In this document: positions 27,403 through 35,938 of the stretch, in pieces
How the letters are laid out: each line of letters starts with the position of its first letter
Position numbering within the stretch: the stretch's first letter is position 1
The notes under the pieces: model-generated
Seen by the model: only the letters and a program-made list of their open reading frames with translations
What the model was told of the DNA's origin: nothing
The model's database searches: none
Assembly (NCBI GenBank): GCA_001464735.1
Contig: LNDU01000028.1
Location: forward strand, 1-59,911
Direction: 5' to 3'
Source: Nitrospira sp. Ga0074138
GTDB lineage: Bacteria; Nitrospirota; Nitrospiria; Nitrospirales; Nitrospiraceae
DNA: 59,911 nucleotides
Translations under genes and position numbers: made by a program

Positions 27403-28143
27403 ATGAAATTCTTTCGTGTCGTGTTTACGTTCTATCTGATTGCAGCGACTGTACAGATGTCGATTCCCTCTGCAAATTGGGGGCAAGGGCATCAGACAGT
27501 CGATCCCGATATCCCTCCCTATCTCTCTCAAAATTCAGCGTCCGGCATGCTGACCATTGCTGCCTCGGAAGGGATGCAGCTGTTGGTCCAAGCCTGGATA
27601 AACGAATTGCTCCTTCGGCATCCGGATTTGAAGGTCGCTGTCATACCGACAAACTCAAAAAATGGTCTCGCGACTTTCATCTCACGTAGGACGGAGTTAC
27701 TAGCCATGTCCCGCGCCTTCACTCGAACCGAGATCTCCGAATTCGTCTTAGAATACGGGTACGAGCCAATCGAAGTGCCAGTAGCTGGTAACACTCTGAA
27801 CATCTTTATTCGCAGGGTTACCTCTTTTAACGACCCGTCTCGTGATCTGAACGATCTGAACACCGTAGCGATACCAGTGCCGCTCACTTCCGTGAGCGTC
27901 AGCCGGAATATCGAACCATTGCATACTTTGATGTCGAGCTCCTACTTACTCCAGCGGCGCCGTTACCTCTATGTCGCCACCCCTCCAAATGCGTTTCCCA
28001 GCCAAGCAGCATCAGAACTGGTCCGCTACGCTCTCAGCAAGCAAGGCCAGCAGCTGGCACTCGACCTTGGCCACGCTCCATTATCATCTGCGGAAATTGC
28101 GCAGTCGATGCCTCGATGGTCAGCGTGTTGCAACATCCCATAA
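27403..28143 (+). CDS. PstS-like exported substrate-binding protein (divergent)
   Basis: This 246-residue protein has a signal peptide (FFRVVFTFYLIAATVQ). The mature region follows a shortened phosphate-binding pattern: LTIAASEGMQLLVQAWINEL, LLAMSRAFTRTEISEF and a C-terminal LVRYALSKQGQQLALDLGHAPL, which matches the end of PstS-like proteins. It lacks the usual central hinge and no transporter genes are adjacent. It is related in type to the protein at 19489-20310. Confidence 0.6.
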   Translation: MKFFRVVFTFYLIAATVQMSIPSANWGQGHQTVDPDIPPYLSQNSASGMLTIAASEGMQLLVQAWINELLLRHPDLKVAVIPTNSKNGLATFISRRTELLAMSRAFTRTEISEFVLEYGYEPIEVPVAGNTLNIFIRRVTSFNDPSRDLNDLNTVAIPVPLTSVSVSRNIEPLHTLMSSSYLLQRRRYLYVATPPNAFPSQAASELVRYALSKQGQQLALDLGHAPLSSAEIAQSMPRWSACCNIP

Positions 28144-28190
28144 TCATCGGTCCTCGTACCGGTCTGTAGGTGCCACACAGCTCATAGTTT

Positions 28191-29243
28191 ATGCTCAATG
28201 ATCGGACAACATCGCCGATGGCGGTCCTCAGCCCTTTCAAGAGACTATACGTGACCCAATCAGCGACAAGAGAATTCGTGTTCGTCAAGGCCTTCGCGCG
28301 CATACGAGCCATCATGAACGGCCTTGGCCAAATTGGATATCACCTTGCGGTGCTGCTCCTGAGTGCCAGCATTGCGCTCTCCCTGCCGGCGATAGCACAC
28401 ACGTTTCTCGCGTATTGGGCACAAGTTGAAAACGACAAGACATCCCTGCTGATTTTAGAAGCGATCGTGGCAAGCCTCCTCATCATCTTCGCGAATGCCC
28501 TCCGTCTCGCCTTTGGTGACAGAGCGCTGGCCAAGATGGCTGTCGACGCCGGCCTGGTGTCGTATTATCCAAGCCATGCACCACGTGCACGAAAAACGAT
28601 TCAGCAACTTAAGCAGACGCAAGGGGCGGGGCGAACCGTCATGGCGATCGGATCGAGCGGGTATGGAACGTTGACCGATCAGGTGGGAGATCTCGCTTCG
28701 GTCTTGGAACGCTGCACGGGAGCCAAGATCTTGTTGGTGAATCCGTATAGCCCGGCAGCCCGGGCCAGAATTTCTGCGATCGCCGATCCAGACTACACGG
28801 TCGAACTGTTTCAACAGGAAGTTCGGCAGAGCATCGAACTGCTCAAACGGCTGCGGGCGATTGGGAAATCCGTCAGGCTCAAGTTTTATTCCGACCCGCC
28901 GCTCGTCAAACTGGTCATCCTGGGAGATTATCTTTGGTTGCAGCATTACCATCCGGATTTGAACATCCGGACAATGCCGGAGTATGTGCTCAAGCACAAC
29001 TCGAATGATCACGGCCTGTACACATTCTATTATCACTACTTCGTGCAGCGTTGGGGAAGCCACGAAATACCGGAGTACGATCTCGATACCGACGAGCTCG
29101 TGTATCGAGGCTTGCAGGGCAAAGAGAAGCGGCGGGTTCCATTCGGGCCAGCGGAAGAGACAGACCAAGTCGGTGTACCAAGCCCTTCCCTCCGACCTAT
29201 TACACTTGGGCGAGGCCTCAGTGTTCATTCGCAGCCTACGTGA
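28191..29243 (+). CDS. two-helix membrane protein with a cytoplasmic domain of unknown function
   Basis: The 350-residue protein has two transmembrane segments (residues about 45-75 and 85-110) followed by a soluble domain of about 220 residues. This contains VMAIGSSGYGTLTDQV, ILLVNPYSPAARARI and KLVILGDYLWLQHYHP. The last part vaguely resembles a phospholipase D-type strand but lacks the HKD motif. The start is uncertain (28218 and 28314 are also possible). No family was recognised. Confidence 0.6.
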   Translation: MLNDRTTSPMAVLSPFKRLYVTQSATREFVFVKAFARIRAIMNGLGQIGYHLAVLLLSASIALSLPAIAHTFLAYWAQVENDKTSLLILEAIVASLLIIFANALRLAFGDRALAKMAVDAGLVSYYPSHAPRARKTIQQLKQTQGAGRTVMAIGSSGYGTLTDQVGDLASVLERCTGAKILLVNPYSPAARARISAIADPDYTVELFQQEVRQSIELLKRLRAIGKSVRLKFYSDPPLVKLVILGDYLWLQHYHPDLNIRTMPEYVLKHNSNDHGLYTFYYHYFVQRWGSHEIPEYDLDTDELVYRGLQGKEKRRVPFGPAEETDQVGVPSPSLRPITLGRGLSVHSQPT

Positions 29244-29638
29244 AAGAACGCAGAATGCGCAACTGACGAACGAGCGAGATGGCATTTGTGACCGGTCTGC
29301 TGGGATGAGAGTCGACCATAAGAAAGAGAGTCTGAGCTTGAGTGTTACGGCAGAAACGGCGATGTTCAGAAAACTGATCGTTGTGCCGACGACAATCCTG
29401 AACTTGTTCGTGTTTCTCAGTGCGGAATGACGAATCAAGAAAGAGGCATCTTTAAACGACCTGAGATACATGAGAAGACATAGAATCCAAGCTGTTCAAC
29501 GACCGCACGCAAAAACTGGTAGCACGGGTGGCATTGATCAACCAGCGGAGTACGCCCATGAGGCGAATTGAGTATCGCCCACTCTAGGCCTGTACAAGGT
29601 ACTTTTTTACATGACGGACCGGCACGAAAGGGAACTGG
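29244..29638. other. convergent intergenic region, nothing recognised
   Basis: The region between convergent genes shows no strong hairpin, RNA gene or supported coding frame. Confidence 0.4.
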
Positions 29639-30031
29639 TTAGTAGATCTTCGCTTCGCCCTGCCAGAGCAGGTCATACCCGAGTTCCTTGGTATCTGAGC
29701 ACATGGCAGTTAATTTGGTGAATGTGTTTCTAAAGATTTGATCGGCGTGAGATTTCTCGTGCTCCTCAAATGAGCGCCAATAAGTCACAATGGCATAATG
29801 CTCCTCATCCTTCCTGGACTCATTGAGGGAACCCTCGTCTGACACGAGGCCGGAGAACTTGAACACCTGCCCTGCGATGAATCCTCCTTTGTCGCCGCCA
29901 TAGGTATCCTTGACGACACTGCAGAGCTCCCCGACTGCCAACTCCACATGCTCAAAGGTGACGCCGGGTTTGAGTGTCACGGTGTTGAACAGCATTTTGG
30001 CCCCGTAGGGAATGGTGATCGGCCCGAACAT
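29639..30031 (-). CDS. small alpha/beta-barrel protein (antibiotic biosynthesis monooxygenase-like)
   Basis: The 130-residue product has the rhythm of a dimeric ferredoxin-like alpha/beta barrel: MLFNTVTLKPGVTFEHVELA, then EEHYAIVTYWRSFEEHEKSH and RNTFTKLTAMC. Such proteins range from monooxygenases to haem-degrading enzymes; the activity here is unknown. A perfect AGGAGGA precedes the ATG. It is the last gene of the long minus-strand sulfur cluster, 58 bases after the serine acetyltransferase. Confidence 0.55.
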   Translation of the reverse strand: MFGPITIPYGAKMLFNTVTLKPGVTFEHVELAVGELCSVVKDTYGGDKGGFIAGQVFKFSGLVSDEGSLNESRKDEEHYAIVTYWRSFEEHEKSHADQIFRNTFTKLTAMCSDTKELGYDLLWQGEAKIY

Positions 30032-30089
30032 GGAATCCTCCTAATAAGCGAATGATGAAGATCGGAGAACTCTCCTCAAAATACCGCGA

Positions 30090-31076
30090 TCAAATACTCG
30101 GCTGACAGACAGCCTGACTCATCTGTTTAGGTTCAATCGTCAGCGTATTGATCTGGCGCATCTGCGCCTGAAGGACATTGCTTCCGGGAGGCACGCTTTG
30201 CGTGAGCCATATATTGCCGCCGATAGTCGACCCTTTGCCGATCGTAATGCGGCCCAATATCGTGGCACCGGCATAGATGACCACGTCGTCCTCGACTATG
30301 GGATGACGGGCAGCGCCTTTGATGAGTATACCGTTCGCGTCTTCAGGGAAGCGTTTGGCGCCGAGGGTGACGGCTTGATAGAGCCGGACCCGCTCGCCGA
30401 TGATTGTGGTTTCGCCGATGACCACCCCGGTGCCGTGGTCGATAAAAAAGTGGCCACCGATTTGCGCGGCAGGATGAATGTCGATCCCAGTCGTGGAATG
30501 CGCGATTTCCGAGATCAGTCGTGCCGGCAGGTGCGCGCCCAACTCGTAGAGCGCATGCGCCAGGCGATAATAGATAATGGCGGTCATGCCGGGGTAACAG
30601 AGCAGAATTTCGGAGGCGCTGGTGGCGGCGGGGTCGCCCTGATAGGCGGCCTGGAGATCGGTGAAGAGCAGCGCACGGATAGCCGGGAGGCGCGAGGCAA
30701 ACTTCGTGGTAATCTCAACGGCCGCACGATTCACACACGCATCTTCTTCCCCGTCCTGTTCCGAATCGAAGAGCAGCCCCCGGCGAACCTGATCCTGCAC
30801 CACGCTCAAGGTCTGATTCAGTTGGTAGCTGACAAACGAATCGATGTTCGTCTCGCTCAAGTCCGACCGGCCATAATGGGTCGGAAATAAGACAGCACCC
30901 AACCCCTCCAAGACGCCGACCAACGCTTTTCGTGACGGCCACTCCCGAATGCGGCCCTGATGTCTCACGTTGTGCGCCACTTCACGCGATCGGCGGAGTT
31001 CGGCGACCACCTGCTCGATGTTCCAGGATGTTTGAGCGGCGTCGCCGTTTCGAGTCGGGCTGAGGTCCATAGTCAT
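30090..31076 (-). CDS. cysE: serine O-acetyltransferase
   Basis: It acetylates serine with acetyl-CoA to give O-acetylserine, the acceptor used by cysteine synthase. The C-terminal half is a left-handed hexapeptide repeat with the family hallmark FIDHGTGVVIGETTIIGE and IGKGSTIGGNIWL. The N-terminal part (about 150 residues) is longer than in the short CysE/EpsC forms. It is 28 bases downstream of the encapsulin cargo gene and in the same operon as cysteine synthase, so both halves of cysteine synthesis sit beside the nanocompartment. Confidence 0.92.
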   Translation of the reverse strand: MTMDLSPTRNGDAAQTSWNIEQVVAELRRSREVAHNVRHQGRIREWPSRKALVGVLEGLGAVLFPTHYGRSDLSETNIDSFVSYQLNQTLSVVQDQVRRGLLFDSEQDGEEDACVNRAAVEITTKFASRLPAIRALLFTDLQAAYQGDPAATSASEILLCYPGMTAIIYYRLAHALYELGAHLPARLISEIAHSTTGIDIHPAAQIGGHFFIDHGTGVVIGETTIIGERVRLYQAVTLGAKRFPEDANGILIKGAARHPIVEDDVVIYAGATILGRITIGKGSTIGGNIWLTQSVPPGSNVLQAQMRQINTLTIEPKQMSQAVCQPSI

Positions 31077-31104
31077 CTGCGTGTCTGAACGGGGGCGCTC
31101 ACGT

Positions 31105-32874
31105 TCAGTCCTTCTTCAGTTGGCGCAAGACGCTCACGAGCGTGTCGATCTCATCCTGCGTGTTATAGAACGCCAGCGACGGCCTGACGGTGCCTTCCAG
31201 TCCGAACCGGCGCACGGTCGGTTGCGCACAATGATGGCCGGCCCGCACTGCAATACCATAGCGATCCAAATACCTCCCGACCTGTTCATTAGATATTCCG
31301 TCCATCACGAACGACAGGACACTGGCCTTGACGGCAGCCGTCCCGATGGGACGGAGTCCGCGAACGGACGAGAGCGCCTGCGTTGCGTACTCCAGCAACT
31401 CATGTTCATATGCAGCGATGGCCGGCATACCTATGGAGGTGAGATAGTCGATGGCCGCGCCAAGACCGACGACTCCGGCAATATCCGGAGTGCCCGCTTC
31501 AAACTTTTGCGGAATCCCTTGATACGTCGTCCTTTCAAAGGTGACGTCTTTGATCATATTGCCGCCCCCTTGATAGGGTGCCATCTTCTCCAGCAGAGCC
31601 GCCTTGCCGTACAGCACTCCGATGCCGGTCGGGCCAAAAAGCTTGTGTCCTGAAAATACGAAGAAATCGCAATCCATGGACTGTACGTTGATCGGAAAAT
31701 GCGGTACGGACTGTGCCCCATCCACCAAGACGGGAATCCCTTGCGCGTGGGCCATTCCAATGATGGTCTCAACCGGATTGATCGTTCCCAAAGCATTCGA
31801 GACCTGCGTGACTGCCACCAATTTTGTACGAGAACCCAGTAGCTGAGCAAACTGTTCGAGGATCAATTCGCCAGCGTCATTGATCGGCGCGACCCGAAGC
31901 AGCGCCCCGGTCTGCTCAGCCAGGATCTGCCAGGGTACGATATTGGCATGATGTTCCATCACCGTGAGGAGGATTTCGTCTCCACGGCCGATATGAGTAT
32001 GTCCATAGGACTGGGCAACCAGATTGACGGCCTCTGTGGTACCGCGGACAAAGACGATTTCCTTAACGTCGCCCGCCCCGATGAACTGTCGAACTTTTTC
32101 ACGTCCGCCTTCATAGAGTTCAGTCGAGCGAGCCGCCAATGCATGGGCCGCCCGATGGATATTGGAGTTGTCCTGTCTGTAGAAACGTGACGTCGCCTCA
32201 ATGACATCCCTAGGCTTTTGGGTTGTGGCAGCGTTGTCGAACCAGATGAGGGGGTAGCCATGCACCCGTTGATGCAAGATGGGAAAGTCACGCCGAATCC
32301 GGTTCACGTCCAATGTCGACAATGCTGGCGTGGCCGACGGTTCGCGAGAACCGGAACCAGACGCAGAATCGGTCCGAGGAAGAAAGTAGAACTCTGACGG
32401 GGACTTCACCGTATCGGCATAAACTTGCCGCGATCTGAAACTACCGTTGCAACGAGGTTCTCCGAATGGATAGACCTCGGTAGAATTCGGTTGATGTTCG
32501 CCGGAGCCAAGCTCGTCTCCAGAACGAACTGGAGTAGGAGAAACATCCGTCTGAGCGCTCTGCACCGGAGTCGGGTGTGCAGATGTGGCGAGGGGATAGC
32601 CACCCGCTAAACCAGGACTATCAGGCTTCTCCGCCGGAAAGACTCCCATTGAGCCAGGAAAGATCGACGGTGTTCCGGCAATACCCGAGAGACTTTCAGG
32701 TATGCCCCGTGCCGGTGACGTGGTCGCAGACCACGGAGACGCCGATCCGGTAGTCGTGGATCGCGGTGAACCGGTGCTGCCGGAATCCCTGTATGCCTCA
32801 TTGGCCAATCGAGCAATTAATGCCGTGTCGAATGGATCAGCATCATGGCTGGTCGGATTGTACGCGTTGGTCAT
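31105..32874 (-). CDS. cysteine desulfurase, cargo of a family 2A encapsulin
   Basis: This 589-residue protein is a SufS-type PLP enzyme (residues about 188-589) preceded by a 187-residue low-complexity Ser/Pro/Gly/Thr-rich region. PLP Lys is K411 (FSGHKLFGPTG), the PLP-ring Asp is in VLVDGAQ, and the persulfide Cys is C549 (RAGHHCAQP). SufS without the extension is about 400 residues. In family 2A encapsulin systems such disordered N-terminal regions direct the desulfurase into the shell. Its ATG lies five bases after the shell stop codon with AAGGG upstream, so shell and cargo are translated together. A GTG three codons upstream is the alternative start. It would convert cysteine to alanine and deliver sulfur inside the compartment. 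Confidence 0.94.
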   Translation of the reverse strand: MTNAYNPTSHDADPFDTALIARLANEAYRDSGSTGSPRSTTTGSASPWSATTSPARGIPESLSGIAGTPSIFPGSMGVFPAEKPDSPGLAGGYPLATSAHPTPVQSAQTDVSPTPVRSGDELGSGEHQPNSTEVYPFGEPRCNGSFRSRQVYADTVKSPSEFYFLPRTDSASGSGSREPSATPALSTLDVNRIRRDFPILHQRVHGYPLIWFDNAATTQKPRDVIEATSRFYRQDNSNIHRAAHALAARSTELYEGGREKVRQFIGAGDVKEIVFVRGTTEAVNLVAQSYGHTHIGRGDEILLTVMEHHANIVPWQILAEQTGALLRVAPINDAGELILEQFAQLLGSRTKLVAVTQVSNALGTINPVETIIGMAHAQGIPVLVDGAQSVPHFPINVQSMDCDFFVFSGHKLFGPTGIGVLYGKAALLEKMAPYQGGGNMIKDVTFERTTYQGIPQKFEAGTPDIAGVVGLGAAIDYLTSIGMPAIAAYEHELLEYATQALSSVRGLRPIGTAAVKASVLSFVMDGISNEQVGRYLDRYGIAVRAGHHCAQPTVRRFGLEGTVRPSLAFYNTQDEIDTLVSVLRQLKKD

Positions 32875-32879
32875 GATCG

Positions 32880-33842
32880 TCACCCTTTCGGATAGCGGTA
32901 CTCGTGGTAGAACTTGATCGAAACATTGTCGAGACGAGCGATCGCGTCGTCTGTCAGCACCGCCGTGGAGAAATATCTCGTGATAAGATGCGAGGCTATG
33001 CCGTGATCGTTCGTTCCCATGTATCGAACAGAAAGGCCAGGTTCCAGCTCTCCAGCCACTCCCATCTTTTGTAGGCCAACCACGCCCTGCTGCGATTCGC
33101 CCACGCGCAGAAGGAGAATACTCGTCTTACCCCCCTTGTCGATCTCTAGTTTGTTGCTCGGGATTAAGGGAATGCCGCGCCAAGTAATGAAGGGAGACCC
33201 GAACATATTTACGGTGGGAGGTGGAACACCACGTCTGGTCGCCTCGCGTCCGAAGGCAGCGATCGCTTTGGGATGAGCCAGGAAAAATGCCGGCCTCTTC
33301 CAGACAAGGGTCAATAATTCGTCCAGATCATCCGGTGTAGGCGTGCCTTTTCTCGTCTCGATACGCTGTCCTGGGACCACTTCTTTCAGTAGACCGAATT
33401 GTGGGTGGTTCAAGAGTTCCCATTCCTCGCGTTCTTTGACCGCTTCGACTGTTAAACGGACCTGTTCGCGCAACTGGTCGATGCGGTTACTGTACAAATC
33501 GGTAACCCGTGTGTGTGTGTGCACGATAGTCTGGATCGTGCTCAGATGGTATTCGCGCGGATGTGGATCATAATCGACAAATGTGGCCGGTAATTCCGGC
33601 TCGCCGGTATCGACCGTCAACAGATCCACTTTCACTTCCCCGGATTCATTGGCCGGTTTGCCCTTCGGAGCCTTCCCCACCCGGTTTAGGCGGTAGACAC
33701 CCCCATCGACATCCACCCAGGGTAACAGCTTGTGAAGCCACCGTGGGGTAATCTCAAGCATTTGGGGGACAGTGACCGTGGCAGTTGCTAGGTTGCGCGC
33801 CGCTTGGGCGCTCAGACTGGTTCTTGTGTCGTTCTGACTCAT
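32880..33842 (-). CDS. family 2A encapsulin shell protein (SrpI-like)
   Basis: This 320-residue protein matches the family 2A encapsulin shells: the SLSAQAARNLATATVTVPQM start, TTRTPRWLHKLLPW-type region (here ITPRWLHKLLPWVDVDGGVY), then EYHLSTIQTIVHTHTRVTDLYS and FFLAHPKAIAAFGREATRRG, and a C-terminal NVSIKFYHEYRYP. These proteins have the HK97 phage-capsid fold and self-assemble into hollow shells. The family is known to house cysteine desulfurase and to store elemental sulfur. The ATG at 33842 has AAAGGA. A short hairpin lies 20 bases before the ribosome site. The open frame upstream (47 codons) is not conserved. Confidence 0.94.
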   Translation of the reverse strand: MSQNDTRTSLSAQAARNLATATVTVPQMLEITPRWLHKLLPWVDVDGGVYRLNRVGKAPKGKPANESGEVKVDLLTVDTGEPELPATFVDYDPHPREYHLSTIQTIVHTHTRVTDLYSNRIDQLREQVRLTVEAVKEREEWELLNHPQFGLLKEVVPGQRIETRKGTPTPDDLDELLTLVWKRPAFFLAHPKAIAAFGREATRRGVPPPTVNMFGSPFITWRGIPLIPSNKLEIDKGGKTSILLLRVGESQQGVVGLQKMGVAGELEPGLSVRYMGTNDHGIASHLITRYFSTAVLTDDAIARLDNVSIKFYHEYRYPKG

Positions 33843-33864
33843 TGCATCATTCCTTTCTGATGAA

Positions 33865-33879
33865 CGGGCAGCATGCCCG
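33865..33879 (-). promoter_or_regulatory. intra-operon hairpin before the encapsulin gene
   Basis: CGGGCA and TGCCCG pair around a 3-base loop in the 82-base gap between the E1-like gene and the shell gene, the largest gap in this part of the operon. It may set message processing or stability so that the shell is made in excess. This is inference. Confidence 0.35.
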
Positions 33880-33924
33880 CGGGTGAAAGATAGATTGTTT
33901 CTTCGCTTTCCGACATATTTGAGC

Positions 33925-34758
33925 TCATCCTGTGCGCAAATCGGATGTGGGCGGTGTCTGCACCTGACAGACCGCCTGTTCATGATCGATCAGCGTGGTA
34001 ATGGTTGGAGACGCGCCGCAGAGCGGGCACCGGGGGTTGCGTTTGACCGCTATTTCGCGGAACCGCATCTGCCGTGCGTCGAAATCCAGCATCCGGTCGG
34101 TCAAGGGGCGGCCGATGCCTAAGACTAACTTCAACGCTTCGGTCGCCTGGATGGTCCCGATCACACCGGCCAATACGCCGAGTACGCCGGCTTCCTGGCA
34201 ACTCGCAACCAAGCCGGGGGGCGGGGGCCCGTTGAACACGCAGCGGTAACAGGCTGTTTGCTTTGGAATGATCGTGAAGACGCGCCCGTCGAAGCGCAGA
34301 ATCCCGCCGTGCACGAGCGGCTTCCCACCGAAATAACTGGCATCGTTGATGAGAAACTTCGCCGGAAAGTTATCCACTCCATCGATGACCACGTCATAAT
34401 CTTGGATAACTTCCAGTGCGTTCGCAGCCATGAGCCGCATTTCATGCATGACAACTGCAACATCGGGATTGAGCGCGTGGATTTTCTCTTTCGCCGAGAG
34501 AACTTTAGGTCGTCCAACATCGGGAGTCTGGTGAATCACTTGCCGTTGAAGATTCGACAAGTCCACGACGTCATGATCGATCAAGCCGAGGGTGCCGACC
34601 CCCGCAGCAGCCAGATAGAGGGCCGCCGGAGATCCCAACCCCCCTGCTCCAACAATGAGAATGCGCGACCGGGCAATTTTCTTCTGGCCCTTGCCTCCGA
34701 CCTCCGGCAAAAGGATATGCCGACTATATCGCGTGATCTGTTCGTCGCTAAATTCCAT
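33925..34758 (-). CDS. E1-like adenylyltransferase (ThiF/MoeB family)
   Basis: This 277-residue enzyme adenylates the C-terminal glycine of a ubiquitin-like sulfur carrier. It has the nucleotide-binding GAGGLGSPAALYLAAAGVG, the catalytic-Asp region LIDHDVVDLSNLQRQ, and zinc ligands CYRC and CPLC. It has no rhodanese domain, so the sulfur must come from elsewhere, plausibly the adjacent desulfurase. The substrate is most likely the ThiS-like protein two genes upstream. It follows cysteine synthase by 12 bases. Confidence 0.92.
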   Translation of the reverse strand: MEFSDEQITRYSRHILLPEVGGKGQKKIARSRILIVGAGGLGSPAALYLAAAGVGTLGLIDHDVVDLSNLQRQVIHQTPDVGRPKVLSAKEKIHALNPDVAVVMHEMRLMAANALEVIQDYDVVIDGVDNFPAKFLINDASYFGGKPLVHGGILRFDGRVFTIIPKQTACYRCVFNGPPPPGLVASCQEAGVLGVLAGVIGTIQATEALKLVLGIGRPLTDRMLDFDARQMRFREIAVKRNPRCPLCGASPTITTLIDHEQAVCQVQTPPTSDLRTG

Positions 34759-34770
34759 GGTCGTGATCCG

Positions 34771-35706
34771 TTATCGATGTTCGGTGAAATACTTTTCCAT
34801 GCTGATATATCGCTCCCCCGTATCGCACAGTACGGTCACCACACTCTTTCCCGGGCCGAGTTCCCGGGCGACCTGCTGTGCCGCCCACACGTTGGCGCCG
34901 GCCGAAATCCCGGCAAGCAAGCCTTCCTGCCGCGCCAGGAGTTTAGACGTGTGATAGGCGTCATCGTCGGTGACGGTGATCACGTGATCGAGAATCTTGC
35001 GATTCAAGACCTGCGGAATGAATCCCGCTCCGATGCCCTGGATCTTGTGCGGACCGGCGGTTCCGCCGGAAAGGACCGGGGAGCCGCTCGGTTCCACGGC
35101 CACGATCCGGACAGCGGAATTGCGTTCCTTGAACACTTCTCCGCAGCCGGTGATAGTCCCACCTGTCCCAACCCCCGCCACGAAGGCTTCGAACTTCCCG
35201 CCCAGCGCTTCCCAGATTTCGATGGCCGTGGTCTTCCGGTGCATCGCCGGATTGGCCGGGTTGCTGAATTGATCAGGCATGAAATACAGAGGATGCTGAC
35301 TTACAATGCGCTCAGTTTCTCTGATGGAGCCCCTCATGCCCTCCCAGCCCGGGGTCAGCACCAGTTCTGCTCCATAAGAAGCCAGGAGGCTGACCCGTTC
35401 TATGCTCATGCTGTCCGGCATGACCAGAATCACCCGATAGCCCCGCACCGCGGCAACCAACGAGAGGCCGATGCCGGTGTTGCCGCTGGTGGGTTCGACA
35501 ATGGTGGCGCCCGGCTTGAGCCGACCTGATCGCTCCGCCTCATCAATCATGTTGAGGCAGATCCGGTCTTTGACGCTCCCACCGGGGTTGGCGTACTCCA
35601 CCTTCGCATAGATGGTTGCACCGCCTTTCGGCGACAGCCGGTTCAGCCGGACCAACGGAGTGTTCCCGATCACCTCCGTCACGTTGTGGTGCAGGCGAAC
35701 GGTCAC
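34771..35706 (-). CDS. cysK: cysteine synthase
   Basis: This 311-residue PLP enzyme makes cysteine from O-acetylserine (or a relative) and a sulfur donor. PLP Lys lies in NPGGSVKDRI, the substrate loop in EPTSGNTGIGL, and the PLP phosphate loop in GVGTGGTITGCGE. It starts at a GTG overlapping the stop of the ThiS-like gene. Given that partner and the E1-like enzyme, it could use a protein thiocarboxylate as sulfur donor like CysM of the CysO system. CysK and CysM cannot be told apart by eye. Confidence 0.93.
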   Translation of the reverse strand: MTVRLHHNVTEVIGNTPLVRLNRLSPKGGATIYAKVEYANPGGSVKDRICLNMIDEAERSGRLKPGATIVEPTSGNTGIGLSLVAAVRGYRVILVMPDSMSIERVSLLASYGAELVLTPGWEGMRGSIRETERIVSQHPLYFMPDQFSNPANPAMHRKTTAIEIWEALGGKFEAFVAGVGTGGTITGCGEVFKERNSAVRIVAVEPSGSPVLSGGTAGPHKIQGIGAGFIPQVLNRKILDHVITVTDDDAYHTSKLLARQEGLLAGISAGANVWAAQQVARELGPGKSVVTVLCDTGERYISMEKYFTEHR

Positions 35707-35903
35707 AGCCCCCCTCCCATAAAGAACAAGAATTCGACCCTATCTCCGTCCTGCAGCATAGTGCTGTCCAACCGGTCTCGGTCGATCAAGACATCATTGA
35801 GTTCCACCGCGACCATCTGAGGTTCTATCTGTTTCACGCGAAGAAGATCCAAGAGAACTGACGTCTGAATCTCTTCCGATTTCCCGTTGACAGAAATGAC
35901 CAT
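35703..35903 (-). CDS. ThiS/CysO-like ubiquitin-fold sulfur carrier
   Basis: This 66-residue beta-grasp protein starts MVISVNGKSEEIQ and contains VAVELNDVLIDRD and DGDRVEFLFFMGGG, the ThiS family pattern. It ends GGGL, so the glycine pair expected at the C-terminus is followed by one extra Leu. Unless a protease trims it or the internal glycine is not the active one, it cannot be charged in the normal way. It overlaps cysteine synthase and lies 35 bases after the DsrE gene. Confidence 0.85.
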   Translation of the reverse strand: MVISVNGKSEEIQTSVLLDLLRVKQIEPQMVAVELNDVLIDRDRLDSTMLQDGDRVEFLFFMGGGL

Positions 35904-35938
35904 GCCCCGCTCCCTCTTTTCCCTCGAGTTCAGCTGAA

